Made by a program: the position numbers and the translations under genes | Shown: positions 49,548-59,738 of the stretch, piece by piece | How positions within the stretch are numbered: position 1 is the stretch's first letter | Layout: each line of letters starts with the position of its first letter | The notes under the pieces: generated by a model | Told to the model about the DNA's origin: nothing | Database searches by the model: none | Seen by the model: the letters and a program-made list of their open reading frames with translations, nothing else | Assembly (NCBI GenBank): GCA_031285625.1 | Contig: JAITVV010000056.1 | Coordinates: forward strand, 139,975-203,974 | Origin: Prevotella sp. | GTDB lineage: Bacteria; Bacteroidota; Bacteroidia; Bacteroidales; Dysgonomonadaceae | Length of the DNA stretch: 64,000 bases | Direction of reading: 5' to 3'

Positions 49548-50595
49548 TGTTGTTCTTATTTATCGGTTTATGCATCATGTACTTCTCAATTAAAATAGCC
49601 ATCTCTTGAAAGGAATATTTATGTTTTAATATAAAATGTTGTCCATTTGAATAGGCTTTCCAAGTATTGCTTCCGTCATCATTTATGGATACCGTTCCTC
49701 GTTCTATATTGAAGTATTTATCTCCGCAAACAGCGGCTAATACGGCTGTTTGGTCATAACTGGCTCTTCCTCCCATTTCGTATCTTGAATTGTCAAATTC
49801 AATCATGTCCTGAGGAATAGAAATTGCATAAGCATCTTTAATTGGATTGTTGTTTGTTTCTTTTATCAATCTATCTCCTGTTCTGATATATCTGCCAATT
49901 TCGACGCCACTAAATATTATACAGGATGGCCAATTTTCCACAACATATTTGGTGCTTACGGCATCGGCATACGCATTATACTCTTTACCTTCAGGAAAAC
50001 GGCATGCCATAGAGATTAACTCTTTTACTTTTACAGTCACTAACTCTTGGCCTGACATATTACTTATTTCATCTGGAGGGGATTGTAATAGGTTTTTGAG
50101 ATTTGTAAAAAAACCAACAGTAACAATAATTACACTATTATCAGCTTGCTGAGACAGTATCTGTCGATATACTTTGACAGCGTCCTCCGGTTCTGAAGAT
50201 ATAGATTGGCTGAAAGGATATTTTTTCAATAGCTCTTCTGTCCATTTTTCGCCTTTATGCCATGTGTCATTATTTTTCGCATTTGTATCTTTAGTAACAC
50301 CTATAGGTATATTGGGCTTATTGAAATAAGTATTTATCATACTTATAAGTTGAGTTGTATTCTCCATCTTATTTGACGAAACGGTAGCCAAAATATCAAC
50401 ATAACCACTATCCGCAAATGCGTGAAGAACTGCCAATGCTCCCACATCATCGTAATCTGGTCCCATATCTGTATCAAAGATAATAGGAATAGGTCGGCTT
50501 CGGGGCGAATCAGGAGTCGTTTGCCAGGTACAAGAAGTATACGCTCCTATTATTAGCAGTATCGTTATAACGAATAGGCTTGTTCGTATTTTCAT
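49531..50595 (-). CDS. Nucleoside hydrolase-like lipoprotein
   Basis: 354 residues. The lipobox AYTSC puts the lipidated Cys at 22. The N-terminal metal-binding signature FDTDMGPDYDDVGAL at about 40-54 is the Asp cluster of the inosine/uridine nucleoside hydrolase fold. ASYDQTAVLAAVCG near the C-terminus matches the second conserved region. It releases ribose from nucleosides, probably in the periplasm or at the surface. Next to a ribokinase and SusCD this strongly suggests ribose scavenging. Confidence 0.87.
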   Translation of the reverse strand: MKIRTSLFVITILLIIGAYTSCTWQTTPDSPRSRPIPIIFDTDMGPDYDDVGALAVLHAFADSGYVDILATVSSNKMENTTQLISMINTYFNKPNIPIGVTKDTNAKNNDTWHKGEKWTEELLKKYPFSQSISSEPEDAVKVYRQILSQQADNSVIIVTVGFFTNLKNLLQSPPDEISNMSGQELVTVKVKELISMACRFPEGKEYNAYADAVSTKYVVENWPSCIIFSGVEIGRYIRTGDRLIKETNNNPIKDAYAISIPQDMIEFDNSRYEMGGRASYDQTAVLAAVCGDKYFNIERGTVSINDDGSNTWKAYSNGQHFILKHKYSFQEMAILIEKYMMHKPINKNNNGWSN

Positions 50596-50623
50596 GGTAT
50601 AATCAATTTATGATAGTAAAAGA

Positions 50624-50675
50624 GAAAGATTAGAGAAACACAAGATACTGTAATCTTGTCTTTTTCTAACCTTTC
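50624..50675 (-). promoter_or_regulatory. Long imperfect hairpin between GH16 and nucleoside hydrolase genes
   Basis: A 15-bp outer arm (50624-50638 with 50661-50675, two non-canonical pairs) encloses a 6-bp inner stem (50641-50646 with 50653-50658). It starts 13 bases after the GH16 stop and is followed by a short T4 run within TCTCTTTTAC. It could partly terminate or stabilise the upstream mRNA and separate the binding/hydrolysis genes from the metabolic genes. Confidence 0.5.
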
Positions 50676-50687
50676 ATTATTGAAAAT

Positions 50688-52514
50688 CTATTTGTGCGTT
50701 ACGTTAGTTTCTTCTCCAACCCCAGTAGGTGTGAAGTTTTTGTCAGTTGTTAGCAATATCTTGTCACATCTAACCCAGAAAAGAGAAGTGTCAAGCATCT
50801 CTATATTACAATCTCCTTCCGAGAGAGTAAATTCGCCTCCATACTGCCAATCGTAAGGTTCTGTACTTCCGTGGGTGCCAAATGGTTGAGTGGCAGATTT
50901 TCCATTTATACTTACCTCAAACTTCCGACGTCCAGGCTGATCATTAACCATATCTTTTGATCTTACCCAAAGATGATATTTCCCCGATTTAGTTATACTA
51001 AACGTTGTTTTGGCAATCAATAAACTCTCGTCTTCCGGTTTCTTAGTTTGCCCCATCAAAACCCTATTACCTGCATCTGAACCAACGGTCCACCCTCCTT
51101 TGTTTGTAAAATCTTCGGATTCAATCCAAAAGGTAATTTTTTCTTGTTCTTTTTCCACATGCTCCACATTGCCATCACCACCTATACCACTAGGGACAAA
51201 ATTTTTATCTGACGTAAATAGCATTTTGTCACATTTAGCATAATAACAAGAACTATCATATAACTCTATTTCATTCTCTCCTTCGTTCAGATATACAGAT
51301 CCTCCTTTTTCCCAATCATAAAGATTATCACTGGCATGTTTTCCAAATCCAGGGAATACTGCTCCATTAACACGTACTTGGAAGTGTCTTGTTCCGGGTA
51401 AGCTGTTTTTGAAATCTTTTGATCTTACCCAAAGAATATATTCTCCTGCTTTTTCTACTTTTATTCTTGTCCTCGCAAATTTATCTTCCTCAACCTCAGG
51501 TTTCTTAGAGTTCCCCCCTAATACCATGTGGTTTTCATCCCGTAGTTCAGTCCACCCTCCTTTTTCAACAAAATCTTCTGCTTCAACCCATAGGTCTATG
51601 CCCTCTGAAGATGTTTCTCCCTCCATCTCTTTCAGTACTTGTAAAAAATATTTCTTTCTGTTTTTGTAAGCATCAGATTCCTCATTTGGCTCAAAGCAGC
51701 GGAGATAGTCCCATAAAACCTCACTATTACCTTCCGGAGTTTTAGTTGCTATAGTAGTCAACCACAAATGAATTTTTTGGTGTTGAATATTTCTAATATC
51801 TACTGTTTTTATTAGATTTCCATTCAGAAAATAATTTATGTATTCTTCTGCATACTCAAATCCGTATGTATTAAATTGGGTAGTAAGGTCTACATCTCCA
51901 AAGTGCATATCTCTATGAATAGAGTTGTTCTTGAAATTAGGCCACTCTCCTTCGACCTGATACATTCCAAATGTGTATGTTGTATTATCATAATCAGCAG
52001 TATGTTCGAAACAGTCAATCTCTGTTTTAGGAGCTGTTTGCCAACCTTCAAAATAAGAGTCAGTTTTGTTGCTGTTTGACCAATGCCCCCAAAAGGATTC
52101 ATGCCAACCTTTTACAGGAGATAATTTTGCAGATACTTCATAGTATCCGAATTTAAATCGCTCTCTAGTTATTAAACCTCCTGCTGTAGTCTCGTATGTT
52201 TTGCCACTTGAAGCATCAACATATTCTTCTTTAGTCAAAGTAATTTTCATATATCCATCCGAAATAGATACATTTTCGGGGCGACACATGGTAGATCCGA
52301 TCCACGATTCCCAATTTCGGTATGTCCATTTACTCTCATCTACTTCATCGCCGTCAAATTCATCTCCCCAGACCCACATATATCCATCTATAGGGGATTT
52401 TATGGTAGGTTTAGCCCCATCTGGATTCTTTTCATCATCAACATGATTTAATTCAACATTGCAGCCGAATCCTATAAAAAGTAATAATGGTAGAGCCAAT
52501 AAAAAGTTCTTCAT
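50688..52514 (-). CDS. GH16-like surface lipoprotein with two repeated C-terminal modules
   Basis: 608 residues. The lipobox IGFGC places the lipidated Cys at 18, with an acidic stretch after it (VDDEKNPD). The GH16 domain (about 45-275) has the catalytic motif EIDCFE, Glu165 and Glu170 with Asp167 between. Two similar modules of about 130 residues follow (beginning WVEAEDFVEKGGW and WIESEDFTNKGGW), each ending in DKILLTTDKNF-like text; they look like carbohydrate-binding beta-sandwich domains. The position after SusD and the lipid anchor suggest a surface endo-glycanase or binding protein. Confidence 0.85.
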   Translation of the reverse strand: MKNFLLALPLLLFIGFGCNVELNHVDDEKNPDGAKPTIKSPIDGYMWVWGDEFDGDEVDESKWTYRNWESWIGSTMCRPENVSISDGYMKITLTKEEYVDASSGKTYETTAGGLITRERFKFGYYEVSAKLSPVKGWHESFWGHWSNSNKTDSYFEGWQTAPKTEIDCFEHTADYDNTTYTFGMYQVEGEWPNFKNNSIHRDMHFGDVDLTTQFNTYGFEYAEEYINYFLNGNLIKTVDIRNIQHQKIHLWLTTIATKTPEGNSEVLWDYLRCFEPNEESDAYKNRKKYFLQVLKEMEGETSSEGIDLWVEAEDFVEKGGWTELRDENHMVLGGNSKKPEVEEDKFARTRIKVEKAGEYILWVRSKDFKNSLPGTRHFQVRVNGAVFPGFGKHASDNLYDWEKGGSVYLNEGENEIELYDSSCYYAKCDKMLFTSDKNFVPSGIGGDGNVEHVEKEQEKITFWIESEDFTNKGGWTVGSDAGNRVLMGQTKKPEDESLLIAKTTFSITKSGKYHLWVRSKDMVNDQPGRRKFEVSINGKSATQPFGTHGSTEPYDWQYGGEFTLSEGDCNIEMLDTSLFWVRCDKILLTTDKNFTPTGVGEETNVTHK

Positions 52515-52544
52515 AATTATTTATTTTTGGTTAAACTTGAATTT

Positions 52545-54203
52545 TTAATACCCATCATTTTGGGAAAGATTAGGATTTAAGTCTCTCTCTGTTTGAGGTA
52601 TAGCCCACAAGTAATCTCTGCCTTTATCAAACTTGCGAACTTGTATTGTTTTAAATACCTGATCTTGATTTGAATAATGAGGATGACCAAATTGATCAAA
52701 AGTTGGAATTCCCGGATTGTACCAATATGCTTTATTCTTTCGCCCTGGCATATTACCCGGTATCACATGTTCTGCTATTTGCCATCTCCTAATATCATAA
52801 AGTCTAAAACCCTCGCCTGCCAATTCGATTTTTCGTTCTTGACGAACTATTTTGCGAAAAGTATCTTGGGCTAAATTCGTGCCAATATGTGGCATATTAA
52901 CTCGGTCACGAAGATCGTTTATGGCTTTATATGTTGTTGCATCTATCTGATTAAGCTCAATACAGGCTTCAGCATATGTAAGTAATACTTCTCCCAACCT
53001 TAGAATCTTTAATGGCATCACACCTTCTTGTGCCCAACTTTTCCAATATTGAGTCTCATCCCAATTCTTTCTCCACAAGTATCCTGTAAATGTTGCATAC
53101 TGATTTGTAACTTCTAAGTTTCCTATTCGTTTTGATACACCATTTTCGATTCTGTATGTTTGGATACTGTCGGGGTGAGTTTCGAACAGATCTCCACCAA
53201 ACCATGTTTGAGGAACAATGATACTTTGCTTTAGCCTAGGGTCTCTATTTTCAAATGGTTTTTCTTGTTCATATAATGGTGATTCATCTATAGGTTTGCC
53301 GTCAGTACATAAGTAAGAGTCTATCAACATCTGAGAGGGTACTGCCGTACTCCAATTACCTGTACCAGCTCTACCTCCTAAGAAGATATGGTCATTATTG
53401 TAATGTACGTCTTTATGATATGATAACTGAAAGATTATTTCTTTGCTGTTATTTCCTTCTAATTGAAATAGGTCTCCATATTGGGGATGTAGTTTATAAT
53501 CTAGTTTCATCACATTCAAAGCAGCGGTTCTTGCAATTTCATACTCTCCATTATATAAAGCAATTCTAGCTTTTAATGCATATGCCGCACCTTTTGTTAC
53601 TCTTCCTGCATCTCTTCCTTCATATTTTTCGGGAAGAATATTAGCCGCATTTTCCAAATCGGTCAATATATGAGAAATTATCTCATCTTTAGGCTTTCTT
53701 GGCAATTGAGAATCACTAATTGATATTGAAGTCGTGAGGAAAGGTACATCGCCAAACCTTTCAGTCAAATGCATATAATGGTAGGCTCGAATAAATTTGA
53801 CTTCACTCTCTATCCTATCACAAAGAACTTCATTTATTCTACTCCTTGCTATATCCATATTTTCAAGGATAAAATTAGCTCTTTGAATACCTTTATATGA
53901 ATGTTTCCAATGAGTTGTAAACATCCTAGTATTCACACTACCTGTTAGTATACCCTCCGAACTTTCATAGCCTCCCCTGATATAACCAAGGTCGGTAATA
54001 TTATCCCAAAACAATTCATCTTGAAGATGTCCACCATCTCTTTTATACAATGAGTTGTAAACGCCAATAGTTGCAGTTTCTAGTTCTTCTTTCGATTTTG
54101 GAAAATCAGAACTTGATGGCGAGTCAAGAGGGGATTTGTCCAAGAAGTCGGAACAAGAAGCAAAACATAATGTTGCCAATATCAATATTATATATTTTTT
54201 CAT
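52545..54203 (-). CDS. SusD-like outer-membrane lipoprotein
   Basis: 552 residues with lipobox CFASC (Cys17). The N-terminal SDFLDKSPLDSPSSSDF and the C-terminal ERKIELAGEGFRLYDIRRWQ and LWAIPQTERDLNPNLSQN are family hallmarks. SusD-like proteins lid the SusC channel and bind the glycan. It is 12 bases after the SusC gene. Confidence 0.96.
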   Translation of the reverse strand: MKKYIILILATLCFASCSDFLDKSPLDSPSSSDFPKSKEELETATIGVYNSLYKRDGGHLQDELFWDNITDLGYIRGGYESSEGILTGSVNTRMFTTHWKHSYKGIQRANFILENMDIARSRINEVLCDRIESEVKFIRAYHYMHLTERFGDVPFLTTSISISDSQLPRKPKDEIISHILTDLENAANILPEKYEGRDAGRVTKGAAYALKARIALYNGEYEIARTAALNVMKLDYKLHPQYGDLFQLEGNNSKEIIFQLSYHKDVHYNNDHIFLGGRAGTGNWSTAVPSQMLIDSYLCTDGKPIDESPLYEQEKPFENRDPRLKQSIIVPQTWFGGDLFETHPDSIQTYRIENGVSKRIGNLEVTNQYATFTGYLWRKNWDETQYWKSWAQEGVMPLKILRLGEVLLTYAEACIELNQIDATTYKAINDLRDRVNMPHIGTNLAQDTFRKIVRQERKIELAGEGFRLYDIRRWQIAEHVIPGNMPGRKNKAYWYNPGIPTFDQFGHPHYSNQDQVFKTIQVRKFDKGRDYLWAIPQTERDLNPNLSQNDGY

Positions 54204-54215
54204 AACCAGTAGTAA

Positions 54216-57200
54216 TTAAAATGAAAGATTAAGACCAAATACGTAGCTAGCTGTAATAGGATATGGAAATGTATTACCCATAGGGTATTCAGGATCAAAC
54301 CCTTTAGGTAGTGAGTCGAACGTAAAGAGATTATTTCCCGAAGCGTACACTCTTACACTATTCAGTCCCATCTTCCTGGTCAAAGTTGTGGGAATAGTAT
54401 AACCTATATTTATATTTTTAATTCTCAGATAAGCAGCATTATACTTCCAAAAATCCGAAACTTCGAAATTATTGTGAGATGAACCGTCTATTAAGCGAGG
54501 ATATTTTGCATTAGGATTATCTTCAGTCCAATAGTCTAAATGCCATGTTTGCATTTGTCCCATATTGTAGAATGCAAATGAGTTAGATCCATCAAGATAG
54601 GTGTCTCGTTTCCCTACACCTTGCAATAGGATGGACAAATCAAACCCTTTATATTCAAAATTCAAATCTATTCCGTAAGCATATCTCGGTATATTGCTAC
54701 CCACAACCACTCTATCATCTGCATTAATTTTACCATCTGTTGCATCTAAGGTACCATCTCCATCACTATCTACTGTCAATTGGTCTACATATCGGATATC
54801 TCCAGGTTGAAGAGTTCCAAATTGAGTTGCATGTCCAGTTATTTCTTCATTATTTTGAAAAAAACCATCAGATTTATACATATACAAAGCATTTAGTGGT
54901 TCTCCCTCCTTTATTATAGTAAAACGGCTGATATACGGACCAGTTCCTCTAAGATCAACAACTTTGTTCTTGACATCAGAAAGAGAGATACGAGCTGAAT
55001 ATTTGAAGTCTCCAATTTGATCTCTATATGCCAAACTAAATTCCCAACCTTTATTTTCAACCTTTGCTGCATTTTGATAAGGTGCCTCTAATCCGATTAT
55101 ATCAGAAATCGGTAGTTTTATTAAAATGTCATCAGTTACTTTCTTGTAAATATCAAAAGAACCTGATAGTCTACTGAATATCTGAAAATCTAGTCCAATG
55201 TTAGTAGATGTTGTCGTTTCCCATGATAAATCTTCATTTGCCATTTCGGTTAACGCCATTCCACTAACCGGTTCGCCATTTAGTACATAATTGATACCTA
55301 ATGAATGAACAGACGCAAATGGATAATTACCCTGAATATCCTGATTTCCTAGTTTTCCCCAGGAAGTACGTAATTTCAATTGATTTAGCCAATTTATCTC
55401 TTTCAAGAAAGCCTCTTGATGTATATTCCATCCAAAAGAGAAAGATGGGAATGATCCGTATCTATTGGAGCCTAAGAATCGAGATGAACCATCTCTTCTA
55501 ATATTAGCTTCAAATAGATACCTATTATCATAGCTATAATTCAACCGTCCAAAATAAGAACGTAAAGCCCATTCTTCACCCGAACCATTATTGGTCATAT
55601 TGTTCTTATCTCCAGCATTTAAAACAGGATAATCTGTAAAAGTAAAATTCTCTCTGCCTGCATTAAAATAGTTTGTTGTATAATCTATTTGTTCGTATCC
55701 AGCCAAAAATGATATATTATGTTTATCTAATAGCGAAAAATCATAAGTAGCAATAGCATTAAAATTGTTCGTTCGGTTTCTTGAAAAAGATTCGGTCAAT
55801 GAAGATTTTGAAGGATTATATAGTGCTGGATCATCTGAATCTGGACGATAAATTGCCACAGGATTAGCAAATCGACTTCCTCTTGACTGTCCATAATCAG
55901 GCATATAATTAGCTGCCACTGTTAACCCTTTTAAGGGTGTAAAAATAGCAGACAGTGTGCCTGATAATCCCATATAATCCACTTTATTTGTACCCCCTTC
56001 ATTTAGCATAGCCTTAAGATTGGGATAGTTCAATGAATTTGTTGAATAACGCCCATTAGGGAGATATACAGCCATCAATGGATTATAACGCTGTAGATCG
56101 AAAATCGTACTTTCTCCTGCTGAAGGTTGTGTCATGGGTGTGAATCTGGCGTATATATCTGCTTTAAACTTAAGCCAATTTGTAGCCTTAATATCATTAT
56201 TGATTCTGATTGAATATCTTCTTATATCGAAGTTTTCAACTAATCCTTTTTGATCCATAAATGACAGATTAACCATCGTTGACAGATTCTCATTTCCTCC
56301 CGATATTCCAATATGATGGTGTTGTTGCAAACCAGATCCGTTGTACATTATATCTTGCCAATTTACATCAGGATATTCATACGAATACAATCCTTTATTT
56401 TCTTGATATTTAGGAATATAATTTTCAGTATCATATATTGGGGTACGTCCAGTATTCGCTACAGCAATATTATTTTTTATCATATGAGTATATCCATCCA
56501 CATATTCAGGTTTGTCTGTAAAACTTTGTATACCTACATATCCACTATAAGTTACTTTTATTTTACCTTGAGATCCTCGTTTTGTTGTTACCAAGATGAC
56601 ACCATTGGCCGCTCTTGATCCATATATAGCTGCAGATGCAGCGTCTTTTAATACCGATATATTTTCAATATCATTGGCATCTAAACCATCTAAACTGCCT
56701 TGTCTTCCATCCACCAAAATCAATGGGTCAGAATTATTTAATGTGCCAGTTCCTCTAATTCGGATTGTTCCTCCATCAGCGCCCGGACGTCCCGAACTTT
56801 GAGTCACTGTAACACCAGGAGCAACACCTTGCAATGCCATTGAAGCGCTAATTACAGGCTTGGAGACCAACGTTTTATTACTTATTGTTTCAACTGCTCC
56901 TGTTAAATTAATCTTCTTTTGGGTTGCATATCCTACTACAATTATTTCATCCAAATCAGTGGTACTTTCTTGCATTTCCACATCAATAAAGCTTGATGTG
57001 GACACATCTACGACAATTGTCTTATAACCCAGGAGGGAAAGCTCTATTTGTCGTTCCCCCTCTGTCAAATCAAGTTTAAATTCTCCTTTTACATTAGAAC
57101 TTGTTCCATTATTTGTCCCTTTTTGTTTTATTACTACACCGGGCAATACTTCTTTTGTCGATTGGTCAACTATTTTTCCCCTAATAGATTTGTCACTTTG

Positions 57201-57293
57201 CGAGAAAAGAAGTACTGTAAAACAGAAGGAAAGAAACGAGATTAATACCCGCCTTACAGAATTGTTTTCAATTTTGATAATCTTCGATTTCAT
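54216..57293 (-). CDS. SusC-like TonB-dependent outer-membrane receptor
   Basis: 1025 residues with a signal-like N-terminus (about 1-32). A carboxypeptidase-regulatory-like domain (IRGKIVDQSTKEVLPGVVIKQKG in two parts) is followed by the TonB box region DEIIVVGYATQKK. The plug domain with GRPGADGGTIRIRG, LNNSDPLILVDG and ASAAIYGSRAANGVILVTTK follows, then a 22-stranded barrel ending in SYVFGLNLSF. It imports oligomers using TonB energy. The C-terminal aromatic residue is typical. Confidence 0.97.
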   Translation of the reverse strand: MKSKIIKIENNSVRRVLISFLSFCFTVLLFSQSDKSIRGKIVDQSTKEVLPGVVIKQKGTNNGTSSNVKGEFKLDLTEGERQIELSLLGYKTIVVDVSTSSFIDVEMQESTTDLDEIIVVGYATQKKINLTGAVETISNKTLVSKPVISASMALQGVAPGVTVTQSSGRPGADGGTIRIRGTGTLNNSDPLILVDGRQGSLDGLDANDIENISVLKDAASAAIYGSRAANGVILVTTKRGSQGKIKVTYSGYVGIQSFTDKPEYVDGYTHMIKNNIAVANTGRTPIYDTENYIPKYQENKGLYSYEYPDVNWQDIMYNGSGLQQHHHIGISGGNENLSTMVNLSFMDQKGLVENFDIRRYSIRINNDIKATNWLKFKADIYARFTPMTQPSAGESTIFDLQRYNPLMAVYLPNGRYSTNSLNYPNLKAMLNEGGTNKVDYMGLSGTLSAIFTPLKGLTVAANYMPDYGQSRGSRFANPVAIYRPDSDDPALYNPSKSSLTESFSRNRTNNFNAIATYDFSLLDKHNISFLAGYEQIDYTTNYFNAGRENFTFTDYPVLNAGDKNNMTNNGSGEEWALRSYFGRLNYSYDNRYLFEANIRRDGSSRFLGSNRYGSFPSFSFGWNIHQEAFLKEINWLNQLKLRTSWGKLGNQDIQGNYPFASVHSLGINYVLNGEPVSGMALTEMANEDLSWETTTSTNIGLDFQIFSRLSGSFDIYKKVTDDILIKLPISDIIGLEAPYQNAAKVENKGWEFSLAYRDQIGDFKYSARISLSDVKNKVVDLRGTGPYISRFTIIKEGEPLNALYMYKSDGFFQNNEEITGHATQFGTLQPGDIRYVDQLTVDSDGDGTLDATDGKINADDRVVVGSNIPRYAYGIDLNFEYKGFDLSILLQGVGKRDTYLDGSNSFAFYNMGQMQTWHLDYWTEDNPNAKYPRLIDGSSHNNFEVSDFWKYNAAYLRIKNINIGYTIPTTLTRKMGLNSVRVYASGNNLFTFDSLPKGFDPEYPMGNTFPYPITASYVFGLNLSF

Positions 57294-57338
57294 AGCATTA
57301 ATATTTAATTTAATTGCAAGTCTTATTTGATTTTTAGA

Positions 57339-59642
57339 TTATTTAATCAATATATTGAAAATAGAAACTGGTACATTTTCTGATGAGTTAGACAGCTTTA
57401 ATGTCAATTTCGATGTTTTTACAGGCTGCTCCAGTGCTATCTTCACAATTGTTTGATAATTGCCCTTGACCTCTGCTATCAGCTTTGAATTTTCGTCATA
57501 AACAGCAATATTATCTACGCAAAATGGCATTTTATCGTCATAATGCCCCCATTGTATAGTTTCCATTGGTTGGTCAAAATCAGAATCCACAAATAAGGTT
57601 ATCTCATTTACCGTTTTAGCATCTTCCCATTCCACTGTTACTTCGGGCTTTTGATCTAATCTATCGGCAACCCAAGCATTTGGTTTTTCAACCGGACGAT
57701 TGACCATTGTCCGTAGATTATTCAAACCGAATACATCCAAAGCTGGAGATATGAACATGGCTACATTATGTCCATCAGGGCGTCTTTCTGGACACCAGAA
57801 CTCAAATTCGTCAACACCTATATCAGCAGGAGGTCTTTGCTTTCCCCAGTTAGATACAGCAGGCATTACTTTGTTAAAAACAGATAATATGCCTGTAATC
57901 CGTTCAGGGGAGAACATCAATTCGACTTTCTCATTAACCATAAAACAAACAAAAGCATAGCAAGAATAAGGTATAGAAGCTTCAAAGTCGATAGTAATAT
58001 CTTGCTCTCCGGTATTTAGGTTTATGGTTTTTGTTTCCAATGTGATATCAGGAGTGTGATTGAATGATTTCGAACTAATCCGTAACTCAACAGTTGATGT
58101 AGTGGCTTCAGTTGCTTTCATCTTAACTGTAAGTGAAGGCATATCCCCTTTTTTCACCGGAAGCATTTGCGCCGATGAATCAGTCAAAGGCCTCCAAAAT
58201 CCTCCATCAAAAGAGATTTTGGAAAGAATCAACTCTGAAGATGAAGTTATTTTTGCATTATCCAACAAATTGTTTATTGTCGGTATTGCTAATTGAGGCA
58301 AATAATTTCCTGTTTCTATAAGGAGTTTTTGTAGCGATACGATTTTCCCTTCTTCAATCAAATCTATTGGGCGATAGCCATTCTGTAAACACAGAAATGC
58401 CGCAGCTCCTATGACTTCGCCTCCAAGTCCGGCTGTAAGCATCACCCGTGTAGAACCAAAGGATACATGGGAAGCACTAATAAGTCGTCCTCCAATGAAA
58501 AGATTGTCAACATCGGCTGTTACATAGCAACGATATGGTATCTGAAACACTCCTTTAGAGTGCCATTGATTACATGCGTTCTTTTTACTGAATACTCCAT
58601 CTGATGGGTGTAAATCGATAGACCATCCCCCGAATGCAACCGCGTCATAGTGAGTGTTTTGATTTATTATATCTTGTTGGTGCAACATATATGGTCCGAC
58701 AAATCTGCGGCTTTCCCTCTTGCCGGGTAAAAGGCCGACCCATTCTAGAGTTTTGGTTTCCGCTTCAGGAAATTTTCCTGAGTTTTTGATATAATCCCAT
58801 ATCCCGTAAACTACTGACCACAATTTGTATTTTATTTCTTCATTATCATAAATGGTGTTCAGGCGTCCTCCATATTCTATCCACCAGTATTTACAACCCA
58901 TTTGATTCATTGGATTGAAATAGTTAGGGTTATGTACACGATGAATCTCTCGTTCTACATCCTCTTTCTTCATAGCAAAATCAGGAGCGATGAATTTTAC
59001 AGGTTTACCAGCATCTTTGAAATAGAATAAGATAGAATTTCCCAATGATTCGCCATATTCTTTTTTATCTTGAGTAAATTTTTCTTCAAATTCGGAGCTG
59101 TCTTCCGCTCCAAAACGGTATGTAGCTCCCGATTGATAACCAATCAGCCCATCGCCTGTCGAATCACAGAATAATCTCCCATTGAAGGTATATGCTGTTT
59201 CAGATGCTGCATTGAAAGCTTCGACGGAAACAATTGTCCTGTCATCAGCTTTATTTACATTGTGTACGGTAGTGTTGAGGAACAAGGAAATGTTTTTTTC
59301 GGCTTTGACCTTGTCTATGAGTACTATATCGAACAGGACAGGATTCCCTTCTTTGTTCCGGTATGTATTCTCTACCAATATTTCGTCTACAATGCCGCCT
59401 TCACGTGCCCAACGGTTGTTATTCCCCATATGCGAAGTCGCACCTAACATCCATACGCGGATTTCACTTGAGCCGGTACCTCCTAGTACCGGACGATCTT
59501 GAATCAAGGCCACTTTTATTCCTTTTCGTGCAGCCGAAATAGAAGCACATACTCCAGTAAGCCCCCCTCCAACAACTACAAGGTCGAATGATAATGACTC
59601 GTGTTTAGTATTTCTAAATGATTTAAAAGTATCTATTAACAT
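57339..59642 (-). CDS. FAD-dependent oxidoreductase of utilisation locus
   Basis: 767 residues, no signal peptide. The N-terminal Rossmann motif VVVGGGLTGVCASISAARKG at about 22-41 and GTGSSEIRVWMLG indicate the PF12831 FAD oxidoreductase group common in Bacteroidota utilisation loci. After about 480 residues a xanthan-lyase-like beta domain and a carbohydrate-binding-like C-terminal domain follow. The oxidation substrate is unknown. It lies between the symporter and SusC genes and is probably cytoplasmic. Confidence 0.85.
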   Translation of the reverse strand: MLIDTFKSFRNTKHESLSFDLVVVGGGLTGVCASISAARKGIKVALIQDRPVLGGTGSSEIRVWMLGATSHMGNNNRWAREGGIVDEILVENTYRNKEGNPVLFDIVLIDKVKAEKNISLFLNTTVHNVNKADDRTIVSVEAFNAASETAYTFNGRLFCDSTGDGLIGYQSGATYRFGAEDSSEFEEKFTQDKKEYGESLGNSILFYFKDAGKPVKFIAPDFAMKKEDVEREIHRVHNPNYFNPMNQMGCKYWWIEYGGRLNTIYDNEEIKYKLWSVVYGIWDYIKNSGKFPEAETKTLEWVGLLPGKRESRRFVGPYMLHQQDIINQNTHYDAVAFGGWSIDLHPSDGVFSKKNACNQWHSKGVFQIPYRCYVTADVDNLFIGGRLISASHVSFGSTRVMLTAGLGGEVIGAAAFLCLQNGYRPIDLIEEGKIVSLQKLLIETGNYLPQLAIPTINNLLDNAKITSSSELILSKISFDGGFWRPLTDSSAQMLPVKKGDMPSLTVKMKATEATTSTVELRISSKSFNHTPDITLETKTINLNTGEQDITIDFEASIPYSCYAFVCFMVNEKVELMFSPERITGILSVFNKVMPAVSNWGKQRPPADIGVDEFEFWCPERRPDGHNVAMFISPALDVFGLNNLRTMVNRPVEKPNAWVADRLDQKPEVTVEWEDAKTVNEITLFVDSDFDQPMETIQWGHYDDKMPFCVDNIAVYDENSKLIAEVKGNYQTIVKIALEQPVKTSKLTLKLSNSSENVPVSIFNILIK

Positions 59643-59738
59643 AATTGATGTGATAAGAAAATGGCAGTATGCAACAGCTAACCCTTTGGGTCAACTATTA
59701 TAGCCTGAATTGTTTATAATAATTAATATTTCTCTAAA

